In this document: one piece after another, positions 9,050 to 16,766 of the stretch
Position numbering within the stretch: the first letter of the stretch is position 1
Layout: the number at the start of each line of letters is the position of its first letter
Source: Mangrovimonas sp. YM274
GTDB taxonomy: Bacteria > Bacteroidota > Bacteroidia > Flavobacteriales > Flavobacteriaceae
NCBI RefSeq assembly: GCF_030908385.1
Contig: NZ_CP133091.1
Coordinates: 1,784,128-1,848,127 of the forward strand
Direction: 5' to 3'
DNA length: 64,000 nucleotides
Made by a program: the position numbers and the translations under genes
The notes under the pieces: model-generated
The model's input: the letters and a program-made list of their open reading frames with translations, nothing else
Database searches by the model: none
What the model was told of the DNA's origin: nothing

Positions 9050-9153
9050 AGTTTAAATGCGGATAACTTTCCTAAATATTCTCTAAGCTCCTACGAAACA
9101 ATGTTTAAAGAAGAAATTGGCGCACTAGATACTATTCCGAAAAAACTAAATAA

Positions 9154-9217
9154 AAAAAATATCGAGAGTTTTTGACCCTCGATATTTAAACTTTACACAC
9201 TTAGTGAGATACTACCT
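9154..9217 (-). terminator. 64-bp repeated terminator module, copy A
   Basis: Nearly identical to 25497-25560. It contains the hairpin ATATCGAG/CTCGATAT and, read on the minus strand, ends in a long T tract, so it is a good intrinsic terminator for the minus-strand lipoprotein gene just upstream (stop at 9225). The conserved bases extend beyond the hairpin towards the gene (ACACACTTAGTGAGATACT), which a terminator alone does not explain. Confidence 0.8.
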
Positions 9218-9224
9218 TAATTTA

Positions 9225-9524
9225 TTAGTGCTTCCAATAATCTGAACCCTTGGAATATTTTATATAAAATTTGTCCGTGTCATAGTATTTAAAATAACTT
9301 GTCGATAAAGAACCTTTTTGGCCACAAAACTCTTTATGTTTAGTTTCGAAAAATTCCGATTCAGGATAGTTGGTGATTTTCGAAACGTAAAATTCATTTG
9401 TCACCTCTTTTAGGTTGCCATTTATCTCATACGTGATTCTATTACTAAATACAATAGGACTTTCATTTTCTGAATATGATACCGTCTTTATTTCTTTTTT
9501 CTTGGATATTTGAATAAATCGCAA
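9225..9524 (-). CDS. C-terminal part of the lipoprotein, reached by -1 frameshift
   Basis: This frame holds about 90 residues that continue the protein encoded at 9488-10060: after the KKK region it reads EIKTVSYSENESPIVFSNRI and runs to the terminator at 9154-9217. The first dozen codons overlap the upstream frame. There is no good independent start, so I take it as the second half of one gene. Either the ribosome slips on A AAA AAG at 9494-9500, or one A has been lost from the run. Function unknown. Confidence 0.6.
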   Translation of the reverse strand: MRFIQISKKKEIKTVSYSENESPIVFSNRITYEINGNLKEVTNEFYVSKITNYPESEFFETKHKEFCGQKGSLSTSYFKYYDTDKFYIKYSKGSDYWKH

Positions 9525-10060
9525 TTTCTTATTAAAGCCTCGTTTATTGAGTATTCAGAAACTCTTTTTGTTGTTTTTGATGGGATGCAAATTATAGAAT
9601 CTTCGATTGTAGAAACAGAATACCCAACAGATGAGCTAAGATTAGCGGAACTTGAACTTTGAATTTGGTTTGTCTGTATATTATTATATACGTTTACCCC
9701 AGTTACTGCAACAGAACCAATTGATGTATTAGAAGTCGAAGCTGAATTGCTCTCAGATGTTGTAAATGTTCTATTTTTGAAATAATCGTATGCAAAACCA
9801 TTTAAAATGAAATTACACTCATTTAGTTTGATATAAATCTTACTGTCAGTTTTATTGTAAAAATTGAAACCAATATTACCGCCATGAGACCAAAGATTAT
9901 ATGTTATTTTGCAATTTTCATCTTCAAAAAATAGCATGTCGGACTTGGTTATTGATTCATTTGTTGGTTTTACATCATAAAGTTGATAGAAAGGTGTTTT
10001 TGCACAGGATGACAAAGTTAAGACTGTGCCAACTGTGTAAAGTAAATTTCTAAATTTCAT
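9488..10060 (-). CDS. putative lipoprotein, zero-frame part of a frameshifted gene
   Basis: A 190-residue product with a lipoprotein signal (MKFRNLLYTVGTVLTLSSC). The mature part is Ser/Thr/Asn rich with a stretch of alternating small residues (about 105-150) that resembles a beta-rich surface protein. I do not recognise the family. The frame ends in PRKKK-stop exactly after the heptamer A AAA AAG, and a coherent continuation lies in the -1 frame (9225-9524). The joined product would be about 280 residues. It is an isolated minus-strand cargo gene between the iteron block and the next plus-strand operon. Confidence 0.7.
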   Translation of the reverse strand: MKFRNLLYTVGTVLTLSSCAKTPFYQLYDVKPTNESITKSDMLFFEDENCKITYNLWSHGGNIGFNFYNKTDSKIYIKLNECNFILNGFAYDYFKNRTFTTSESNSASTSNTSIGSVAVTGVNVYNNIQTNQIQSSSSANLSSSVGYSVSTIEDSIICIPSKTTKRVSEYSINEALIRNCDLFKYPRKKK

Positions 10061-10383
10061 AGTTCAATTATTTTAATTTGTATTTCTGGTTGTCTTTTAT
10101 TCAATATTGAATGTTTTTACTATTTCATTTTGTTGATTTTCAAGTTGGATGCCTTGTAATTATTCTTGACATTTGAAAGAAGCCAACTGTATTTGGTCTT
10201 GGTTTATATAGGGTTATTTTGGGCAAAAATAGTTGTTTCTTCCTGCAAAAAACAGCTTTTTCTTACGATTTATTTTTGTTTTTTGTATATCAGATGATTA
10301 TAAAAAGGTCGTGTGATAAAACGGAGTAGTTTTTCTTAAAGTGTTGTGTTAAATTTAAAAATGAGAATACTAAAAATGAAGTC
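10061..10383. other. AT-rich intergenic region, nothing assigned
   Basis: About 320 bases between a minus-strand and a plus-strand gene. It must hold both promoters. I see no clean TAnnTTTG box, hairpin, repeat or coding frame here. Confidence 0.5.
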
Positions 10384-10689
10384 ATGGAAAACTCAAAAAC
10401 CATTTTATTACACAATATAACCCCAGAGGAATTGAGGGATATGATTGTAAAGGACTTGAAAGTTGAACTTGAGGCTATTTTGTCAAAAGCAAAAGAAGTT
10501 GAAAATTATTCTATGCAAGAAGTTGCAGAACAATTAAAATGTTCAAAGTTAACAGTTAGTAACTACATTAAAAAGGGCTATATACCAGCCTTTAAAATTG
10601 GTAGGAGGTGCTATGTTAAAAGAAAGGATTTAGAGGATGCTTTAAAATTAAAAGAGGTGAAATCGCTCAGATATAGGAGAGGAGGTTGA
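10384..10689 (+). CDS. excisionase-family helix-turn-helix protein
   Basis: A 101-residue protein. Residues about 42-90 have the HTH_17 pattern: YSMQEVAEQLKCSKLTVSNY, then GYIPAFKIGRRCYVKRKDLEDAL. It has the same architecture as the protein at 3947-4279, with an acidic helical N-terminal arm and a C-terminal HTH. It lies 147 bases upstream of hsdM on the same strand and is either a regulator of the restriction operon or a relic of another element's control region. Confidence 0.8.
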   Translation: MENSKTILLHNITPEELRDMIVKDLKVELEAILSKAKEVENYSMQEVAEQLKCSKLTVSNYIKKGYIPAFKIGRRCYVKRKDLEDALKLKEVKSLRYRRGG

Positions 10690-10836
10690 ATTTTTGATGG
10701 CTCTTTCTTTGCTAGTTCGTTTTTTTGAAATCTGTTCATAACAATTAACTTCTTTTATGGAAACCCATAAGGCTGTATAATGCAGAATTCCTATTTTTAG
10801 ACTTTAAAATTTACAACCAATTCTTACAATATATTA

Positions 10837-12408
10837 ATGTCCAAATCATCTAAAGCAAAAAAAGAAAAATCAATAGAAGAAACCCTTTGGGACTCCGCAA
10901 ATAAATTAAGAGGCTCGGTAGAGCCTGCAGAATATAAGCACGTTGTACTGGGGCTTATCTTTTTAAAGTTCGCTAGTGATAAGTTTGAAGTACGCCGAGC
11001 AGAACTTATAGCAGAAGGCAAAGACAAGTTTTTAGAAATGAAAGAGTTCTATAACATGTCTAACGTATTCTTTTTACCAGAAGAAGCCAGATGGTCTTAT
11101 ATTATTCAACAGGCTAAACAGGACGATATCGCCTTAAAAATAGATACCGCACTTCACACCATTGAAAAGAATAACCCAGCTTTAAAAGGCGCATTGCCCG
11201 ATAACTACTTCTCAAGGTTAGGTTTAGATAAAAGCAAACTAGCGGCTTTATTGGATACCATAAATAACATTGATACCCAAAAAGACAAACAACAGGACGT
11301 TGTAGGGCGTGTTTACGAGTACTTCTTATCTAAGTTTGCTATTGCCGAAGGGAAAGGAAAAGGGGAGTTCTATACACCTAAAAGCATCGTTAATTTAATA
11401 GCCGAAATGATTGAGCCGTATAAGGGTATAATTTATGACCCTGCCTGTGGTTCTGGTGGTATGTTTGTACAGTCTATTAAGTTTATTGAAAGCCATCACG
11501 GTAATAAAAAGGAAGTGTCTATCTACGGACAGGAATATACCAATACCACGTATAAACTTGCTAAAATGAATTTAGCTATTCGTGGTATTTCTGGGAATTT
11601 AGGTGAAAAGGCAGCCGATACCTTTGCCGACGACCAGCATAAAGACCTGAAAGCCGACTATATTATGGCTAATCCGCCATTTAACCAAAAAGACTGGCGA
11701 GCCGACAATGAGTTGCTGGACGACCCACGTTGGCGTGGTTACGATGTGCCGCCGAAGAGTAATGCCAATTACGGTTGGATTTTGAATATGGTTTCTAAGT
11801 TGTCAAGTAATGGGGTTGCTGGTTTTATTCTTTCGAATGGTGCGTTGTCTGGTGGTGGAGACGAATATAAAATTAGAAAAAAGCTAATTGAAAATAATTT
11901 AGTTGAAGCTATTTTGATACTTCCTGGTAGTATGTTTTATACTACGGATATTAGTGTTACAATTTGGATTGTTAATTGTAATAAAAAAGCCAGAACCGTT
12001 GAACTTCCTGATAATATTGTTAGAAATTATAGAGATCGCGAAGACAATGTTCTCTTTATGGATTTAAGAAAAATAGGAGAGCCGTTCGAAAAAAAATACA
12101 TTCAATTTAGTGAAAAGCATATAGTTGATATTGCTAAAACCTACCACGACTGGCAGCAAGAAGATAAAGACTACCAAGATGTACCAGAATACTGTGCTTC
12201 AGTAAATGTGGCTGAAATCGCTAAAAAGGATTATTCCTTAGTGCCAAGTAAGTATATTGAATTTGCAAATCGTGATGAGGATATAGATTTCAATGAAAAA
12301 ATGGCAGACTTACAAAGTGAAATGAAGGTTTTACTAAAAGCAGAGGCCGACTCTAAGCAAGAATTGTTAAACGTTTTTAAAGAGTTAGGGTTTGAAATCG
12401 AAATATAA
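10837..12408 (+). CDS. hsdM: type I restriction-modification methyltransferase subunit HsdM
   Basis: A 523-residue adenine N6-methyltransferase subunit. The N-terminal HsdM domain (LWDSANKLRGSVEPAEYKHV) spans about 1-160. GEFYTPKSI is at about 178, the AdoMet-binding motif I DPACGSGGMF at about 201 and catalytic motif IV NPPF at about 280. It pairs with HsdS for methylation and with HsdR for cleavage of unmodified DNA. It is the first of seven same-strand genes with very tight spacing. The hsdS start lies inside its last 17 bases. It appears complete. Confidence 0.96.
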   Translation: MSKSSKAKKEKSIEETLWDSANKLRGSVEPAEYKHVVLGLIFLKFASDKFEVRRAELIAEGKDKFLEMKEFYNMSNVFFLPEEARWSYIIQQAKQDDIALKIDTALHTIEKNNPALKGALPDNYFSRLGLDKSKLAALLDTINNIDTQKDKQQDVVGRVYEYFLSKFAIAEGKGKGEFYTPKSIVNLIAEMIEPYKGIIYDPACGSGGMFVQSIKFIESHHGNKKEVSIYGQEYTNTTYKLAKMNLAIRGISGNLGEKAADTFADDQHKDLKADYIMANPPFNQKDWRADNELLDDPRWRGYDVPPKSNANYGWILNMVSKLSSNGVAGFILSNGALSGGGDEYKIRKKLIENNLVEAILILPGSMFYTTDISVTIWIVNCNKKARTVELPDNIVRNYRDREDNVLFMDLRKIGEPFEKKYIQFSEKHIVDIAKTYHDWQQEDKDYQDVPEYCASVNVAEIAKKDYSLVPSKYIEFANRDEDIDFNEKMADLQSEMKVLLKAEADSKQELLNVFKELGFEIEI

Positions 12409-13615
12409 AACATTAGGGCAATTCATCGAGCCTTGTAATGAGAAAAATTTAAAAAGAGAGATTTCTGATTCGATGCTTAGAGGGATAAGCAATCAAAAAT
12501 ATTTTCAAAAAGCTAAGACTAATACTATAGGTGTTGATTTATCAAAATACAGGATAGTTAGAAAAGGACAATTTGCTTTTAATAGAGCAACTACCAGAAA
12601 TGGTGATAAAATATCAATTGCTCTTAGAAAAGGAAAGGATTGCATTGTTTCACCATCTTATAGAATATTCAGGTCTAAAGATGAAAATATTTTAAATAGT
12701 GAATATTTAATGATGTGGTTTAGACGCCCTGAGTTCGATAGATATGCTCGTTTTAAATCACATGGTTCAGCACATGAGTTTTTTGATTATGACGAAATGT
12801 GTGAGGTAGAGTTACCTGTCCCAAGTATTGAAAAACAGCGAGAAATTGTAGCAGAATACAATACGGTTATTAATCGTATTAAACTTAATAAACAATTTAA
12901 CCAAAAACTGGAAGAAACTGCACAAGCCCTATATAAACATTGGTTTGTGGATTTTGAGTTTCCGAATGAGGAAGGTAAGCCTTATAAGTCGTCTGGTGGT
13001 GAGATGGTTTATAACGAGGAGTTGGATAAGGAAATTCCTGAGGGGTGGGAGGCTGCTTCTATATCTGATTTTGGTAAGGTTATTACAGGAAAAACCCCTT
13101 CTTCAAAAAATCCTGAAGATTTTGGTGATGAAATGCTTTTTATAACACCTGGTGATTTCAAATTTTATAACAAGTTCGCTTTAAGTTCTGTAAGGAAATT
13201 ATCAAAATCTGGTATTAATAGGTTATCGAATAAAGTTCTACCAAAAGGTTCGATAATTGTTACTTGTATAGGTTCCGATATGGGGAAAATTGTGGTTACA
13301 AATTATAATTGTATTACAAATCAACAAATGAACTCGATTATAGGTTATGAAAAATGTTATACGGATTACTTATTTCATCATTTAACATTTATTGCTGATG
13401 AAATAAAAGCTATTGCAATGGGAAGTTCAACCATGCCAATGCTTAATAAATCCGATTTTGAGAAAGTTTTGCTTTTGAGGCCTAAACTTGAATTATTAAA
13501 AGTGTTTGATAGGCTTTTAGAGCCAATAAATGATGAGTTAATTAACTTATCGACTCAAACTAAAAATCTTAAATTGTTGCAGAATTTACTGCTTTCAAAA
13601 ATGACTAAACTTTAA
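12392..13615 (+). CDS. hsdS: type I restriction-modification specificity subunit HsdS
   Basis: A 407-residue specificity subunit with two target-recognition domains (about 1-150 and 215-360). Each is followed by a helical spacer, and the central conserved region LYKHWFVDFEFPNEEGKPY is near residue 190. Together the domains set the bipartite DNA site. The frame starts with TTG at 12392, overlapping hsdM by 17 bases; the next ATG (12473) would remove conserved N-terminal residues, so I keep TTG. The base composition is more AT-rich than hsdM and hsdR, as is common for exchanged specificity genes. Confidence 0.94.
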   Translation: MKSKYKTLGQFIEPCNEKNLKREISDSMLRGISNQKYFQKAKTNTIGVDLSKYRIVRKGQFAFNRATTRNGDKISIALRKGKDCIVSPSYRIFRSKDENILNSEYLMMWFRRPEFDRYARFKSHGSAHEFFDYDEMCEVELPVPSIEKQREIVAEYNTVINRIKLNKQFNQKLEETAQALYKHWFVDFEFPNEEGKPYKSSGGEMVYNEELDKEIPEGWEAASISDFGKVITGKTPSSKNPEDFGDEMLFITPGDFKFYNKFALSSVRKLSKSGINRLSNKVLPKGSIIVTCIGSDMGKIVVTNYNCITNQQMNSIIGYEKCYTDYLFHHLTFIADEIKAIAMGSSTMPMLNKSDFEKVLLLRPKLELLKVFDRLLEPINDELINLSTQTKNLKLLQNLLLSKMTKL

Positions 13616-13634
13616 AAATATAAATGATAAAATC

Positions 13635-13883
13635 ATGAAAGACTTAATTATCGAAGCTGGCCAAAACTTAAGAACAATTCAAATCGATTACACCGAAAAG
13701 GACGGTAGTAATGAAGGTTGGAGAGAAGTAGAACCTTATAGTTTTAGAGAAAAAAATGGGGTTGAATACTTTTATGGGTACGATATCGAAAAGGACGGTA
13801 TTCGTGGTTTTATTATTGACTCAATAAATGATATTGAAATTACAGAGAATAGTTATGAACCTAGATGGTCGGTTGAATTTTAA
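13635..13883 (+). CDS. small stand-alone WYL-like domain protein
   Basis: An 82-residue protein that is little more than one domain: REVEPYSFREKNGVEYFYGY followed by IRGFIIDSINDIEITENSY. This matches the core of WYL domains, SH3-like ligand-sensing folds often found in regulators of bacterial defence operons such as BrxR/CapW. In those proteins WYL is fused to a winged helix; here there is no DNA-binding part. It lies 19 bases after hsdS and 5 bases before the OLD gene, so it may sense a nucleic-acid or nucleotide ligand for the neighbouring nucleases. The WYL assignment is by pattern, and function is inferred. Confidence 0.7.
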   Translation: MKDLIIEAGQNLRTIQIDYTEKDGSNEGWREVEPYSFREKNGVEYFYGYDIEKDGIRGFIIDSINDIEITENSYEPRWSVEF

Positions 13884-13888
13884 TAGTT

Positions 13889-15763
13889 ATGAAGTTAAAA
13901 AGGTTTGAAATAAGTGGTTTTAGAAGAGTTTTAGATGCAGAATATTTATTTGGTGACGCTACTTTTTTAATAGGTGAAAATAACGTTGGTAAAAGTGCTG
14001 TTTTAAAGGCTTTAGAATTGTTTCATTCAGGAGAAACTAGATTGTCTATTTTGGATTTTTTTTACGATGAGGAATCTGGCTATCGTTCTGAAAAGGTTGT
14101 TTTTACAGCGGAATACGTAGGTTTGCCAGAGGAAGCTGAAACATGGAGAGGGTTTAAAGGAAGGATTTTAAAAAGAGAAATTGAAGGCGGGGAAATTGAG
14201 CGATATATTTTATTTAAAAAGGAATATACACAAGATGGTAAAAGTCTTCATAGTTTAAAGGAATATAAAAGAGCTTTAAAAGTAGAATTTGAAGCTTGCA
14301 AAAAAGCTCAAGATTTTATTGACTCAGGGCTATCTTTAGATGAGTTAACCGCTGTTTTTGGAGATGAGATTGATTTAAATAAAAACATAACAGTTAAAGC
14401 ACATGAAGGGGATTTAGAAGAGCTTACCTCAATTTGGGATTATGATTATGATAGTTCTGAATGGTTTCATAGACCAGGAGGAATTGTTGGTAATATCATA
14501 TCTAAACTTCCTAGATTTTTGTTTATACCAGCAGAAGATAGAAAGGATGAAATTGATGGTAAGTCAGGGGCATTACAAAAGGTTATGAAAAGCCTTTTTG
14601 ATGATGTACGTGATACTTCTGAGAATTTTGCGAAGGCACAAGAATATTTAAATAAACTTGCCGAAGAATTAGATCCGACGGATGAGACCAAAGATTTTGG
14701 TAAAATGTTAGAGGAAATAAATTTGATAGTTGGTAACGTTTTTCCAGAAACAGGGTTGCATGTAAAGACTGAATTGGATGATGCTGATAAAATATTGAAA
14801 CCTCATTTTAATATAGAAATGTCAAGTAATATAAAGACATCGCCAGATAGGCAAGGTACAGGTTCAATTCGTTCAGCAGCATTTGCTTTATTAAGATTTA
14901 GGTCGACTTATCTAGAAAGAAAGGATAGAACAGACAGGAATTTGATTATAGGGTTCGAAGAGCCCGAGATTTATCTCCATCCGAATGCTGCAAATAGCAT
15001 GAGAAATGAAATATACAATTTAGCCGTAGCATCAACGTCTCAGATTATTTGTACAACGCATTCCCCGTATATGATTGATTTGGGGAAAGATTTAGATAAG
15101 GATAAATACCCAAAACAGGTGCTTAATCTTCTGAAAATATCTTTAAACGAAAAATTTGGATTATTTGCTTCAAATTCTAATCCTTTCAATACAACACAAG
15201 CTTATAATGATTTAATAGCAGAAGAACAAGACCAAATAAAGTTTATATTAAAAATAGATGATTACATCGCGAGGGTCTTTTTTGTTAAACATTTGATAAT
15301 CGTTGAGGGTGATACTGAAGATGTAGTTTTTAGGGAGACTATTAGAAGATTACCTTTACCTGTTAAGAAAGTTGTAGATGCAGATTATCAAATAATAAAA
15401 GCACGAGGTAAAGCAACCATAATATCTTTAGTGAAATATCTTAAAGCTTTAGGATTCCAGCCATTTGTTATTAACGATGAAGATCAAGTTGCTGGAGCAA
15501 CAAAGTTTAATAAACCCATTTCCGATGCATTAGGTTCAGAAGAAGACCGATTAATGTTGAAATATTGTATGGAAGATGTGTTAGGGTATGAACCTCCATC
15601 TGGGAATAAGCCTTACCAAGCATATTCTTTTATTAAGGATAATTGGGATATTGAAGAAGGCTGGGACGGTGTTGGAAAAGACTGGAAGGAAATTATAGAA
15701 AATAATGTATTAAAAGAAATATTCGAGAGTTATGTCGACATTAAAACTGAATCAGAAGCTTAA
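13889..15763 (+). CDS. OLD-family ATP-dependent endonuclease (AAA ATPase plus TOPRIM)
   Basis: A 624-residue protein. The ABC-type ATPase half has P-loop GENNVGKS (29-36), Walker B in LIIGFEEPEIYLHP (about 350-363) and the H-loop TTHSPYMID (about 391). A TOPRIM nuclease domain follows, with IVEGDTED (about 470) and an acidic pair in VINDEDQ (about 527). This is the layout of OLD nucleases such as GajA of Gabija. Class 2 OLD proteins usually sit next to a UvrD-like helicase; none is here. Instead the next gene overlaps by 32 bases and encodes a likely PD-(D/E)XK nuclease. It is embedded between hsdS and hsdR. Confidence 0.9.
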   Translation: MKLKRFEISGFRRVLDAEYLFGDATFLIGENNVGKSAVLKALELFHSGETRLSILDFFYDEESGYRSEKVVFTAEYVGLPEEAETWRGFKGRILKREIEGGEIERYILFKKEYTQDGKSLHSLKEYKRALKVEFEACKKAQDFIDSGLSLDELTAVFGDEIDLNKNITVKAHEGDLEELTSIWDYDYDSSEWFHRPGGIVGNIISKLPRFLFIPAEDRKDEIDGKSGALQKVMKSLFDDVRDTSENFAKAQEYLNKLAEELDPTDETKDFGKMLEEINLIVGNVFPETGLHVKTELDDADKILKPHFNIEMSSNIKTSPDRQGTGSIRSAAFALLRFRSTYLERKDRTDRNLIIGFEEPEIYLHPNAANSMRNEIYNLAVASTSQIICTTHSPYMIDLGKDLDKDKYPKQVLNLLKISLNEKFGLFASNSNPFNTTQAYNDLIAEEQDQIKFILKIDDYIARVFFVKHLIIVEGDTEDVVFRETIRRLPLPVKKVVDADYQIIKARGKATIISLVKYLKALGFQPFVINDEDQVAGATKFNKPISDALGSEEDRLMLKYCMEDVLGYEPPSGNKPYQAYSFIKDNWDIEEGWDGVGKDWKEIIENNVLKEIFESYVDIKTESEA

Positions 15764-16763
15764 AAGAGTAGAACTTCAAAAGTTTGAATTAGATAACGAA
15801 ATCGTATTTAATTATTTCGACAAGCTCCCAGCCAGCGAGCGAGATGAAAAGCTAGTACGAGCATTGTATATTGGGGTTTTGGCGTTAATGGAAGACCGTA
15901 TTTCATCTTTTTTAGCAAAAACGACGAATGAGCTAGGTACAGAATTAGAAAGCCTTAAAATGCTTTTTGAAATGAAAAAGGAGCTTTTTTATAAGTCAAC
16001 CATAAAAGGGGCTTTAGCAGAAGATGAGATTGCAGAGGTTTTAAACGAGTTTTTTCAAAGTAAAAAAATAAAGGATAGAGCATTACTTACAGGGAATGCA
16101 GCTGGTGAACTGGCTAAAAATAAAACAGGGGATATTATTTGCGAAGTTAATGGCGAACCAGATTTAAAAATAGCCATAGAATGTAAGTTTGATAAAAGTG
16201 TTAAGCTCGGCACGATTGATACCAAAGATATATTCATAAGAAAGACAGATACCGCTTGGAGTCAGCTTATCGAGTCTAATGCTAACAGAAATTCTAAAGT
16301 TAGCTTGATTGTGTTCGATATTTCATTAGTTGATAATTCCATTTTAAAATTTACGGAAAATGTAGGCTTTATTCCAGAAATTGGTTTTGTAGCCATTATA
16401 GACTCGCAAAAAGGCGATTATAACAACTTGGTTATCGCATATATGCTGGCTAGAGATATAGCTTTAAACGCGAAAGAAGTAGAACTAGATAAAGATGTTT
16501 TAGTGGTTTTAGTTACAAGAATAATTAAGGATATAAATGAAATTAAAGCGATAAAAACCTTAGTTGAAAAAAATATAGATAACAATAAGGAAATTTTAAA
16601 GCAGATAGAAAAATCTATGCTGTTAATGGATTTTAATCAAAAATACCTAACTCAGTTTTTACAAACAGGAACACTTACTAAAAAGGATTTACTAGACTTT
16701 TACATGGGAGAAGAAGTCAAAGACCAGTATAAATTGATTGAAAAGGATTTAAACGAATTATAG
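15732..16763 (+). CDS. putative PD-(D/E)XK nuclease, partner of the OLD protein
   Basis: A 343-residue protein I do not recognise by name. A restriction-endonuclease-like core is visible: a helix with ALAEDEIAEVLNEFF (about 95-109), then TGDIICEVNG (Asp about 132), then a strand IAIECKFDKS (Glu about 149, Lys about 151). This is the E...D...ExK order of PD-(D/E)XK enzymes. The N-terminal 80 residues and the C-terminal third are helical and probably coiled-coil. It starts 32 bases before the OLD stop in another frame, so production is coupled to OLD. Domain assignment is by motif spacing only. A non-catalytic DNA-binding role is possible. Confidence 0.7.
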   Translation: MSTLKLNQKLKRVELQKFELDNEIVFNYFDKLPASERDEKLVRALYIGVLALMEDRISSFLAKTTNELGTELESLKMLFEMKKELFYKSTIKGALAEDEIAEVLNEFFQSKKIKDRALLTGNAAGELAKNKTGDIICEVNGEPDLKIAIECKFDKSVKLGTIDTKDIFIRKTDTAWSQLIESNANRNSKVSLIVFDISLVDNSILKFTENVGFIPEIGFVAIIDSQKGDYNNLVIAYMLARDIALNAKEVELDKDVLVVLVTRIIKDINEIKAIKTLVEKNIDNNKEILKQIEKSMLLMDFNQKYLTQFLQTGTLTKKDLLDFYMGEEVKDQYKLIEKDLNEL

Positions 16764-16766
16764 AGA

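Larger units (their letters stand above)
8765..9093. repeat. copy 2 of the IR-plus-iteron block
   Basis: Second copy of the block at 6367-6686. The 15-bp inverted repeat (8858-8872 against 8936-8950) is again perfect and the loop is again 63 bases, although the loop sequence has diverged. The conserved order is gene tail, first arm, loop, second arm, a repeated TTTCCAG, GTTATGGTGGT, iterons, then ATTCTCTAAGCTCCTA. Conservation of both arms despite drift elsewhere suggests function. Confidence 0.75.
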
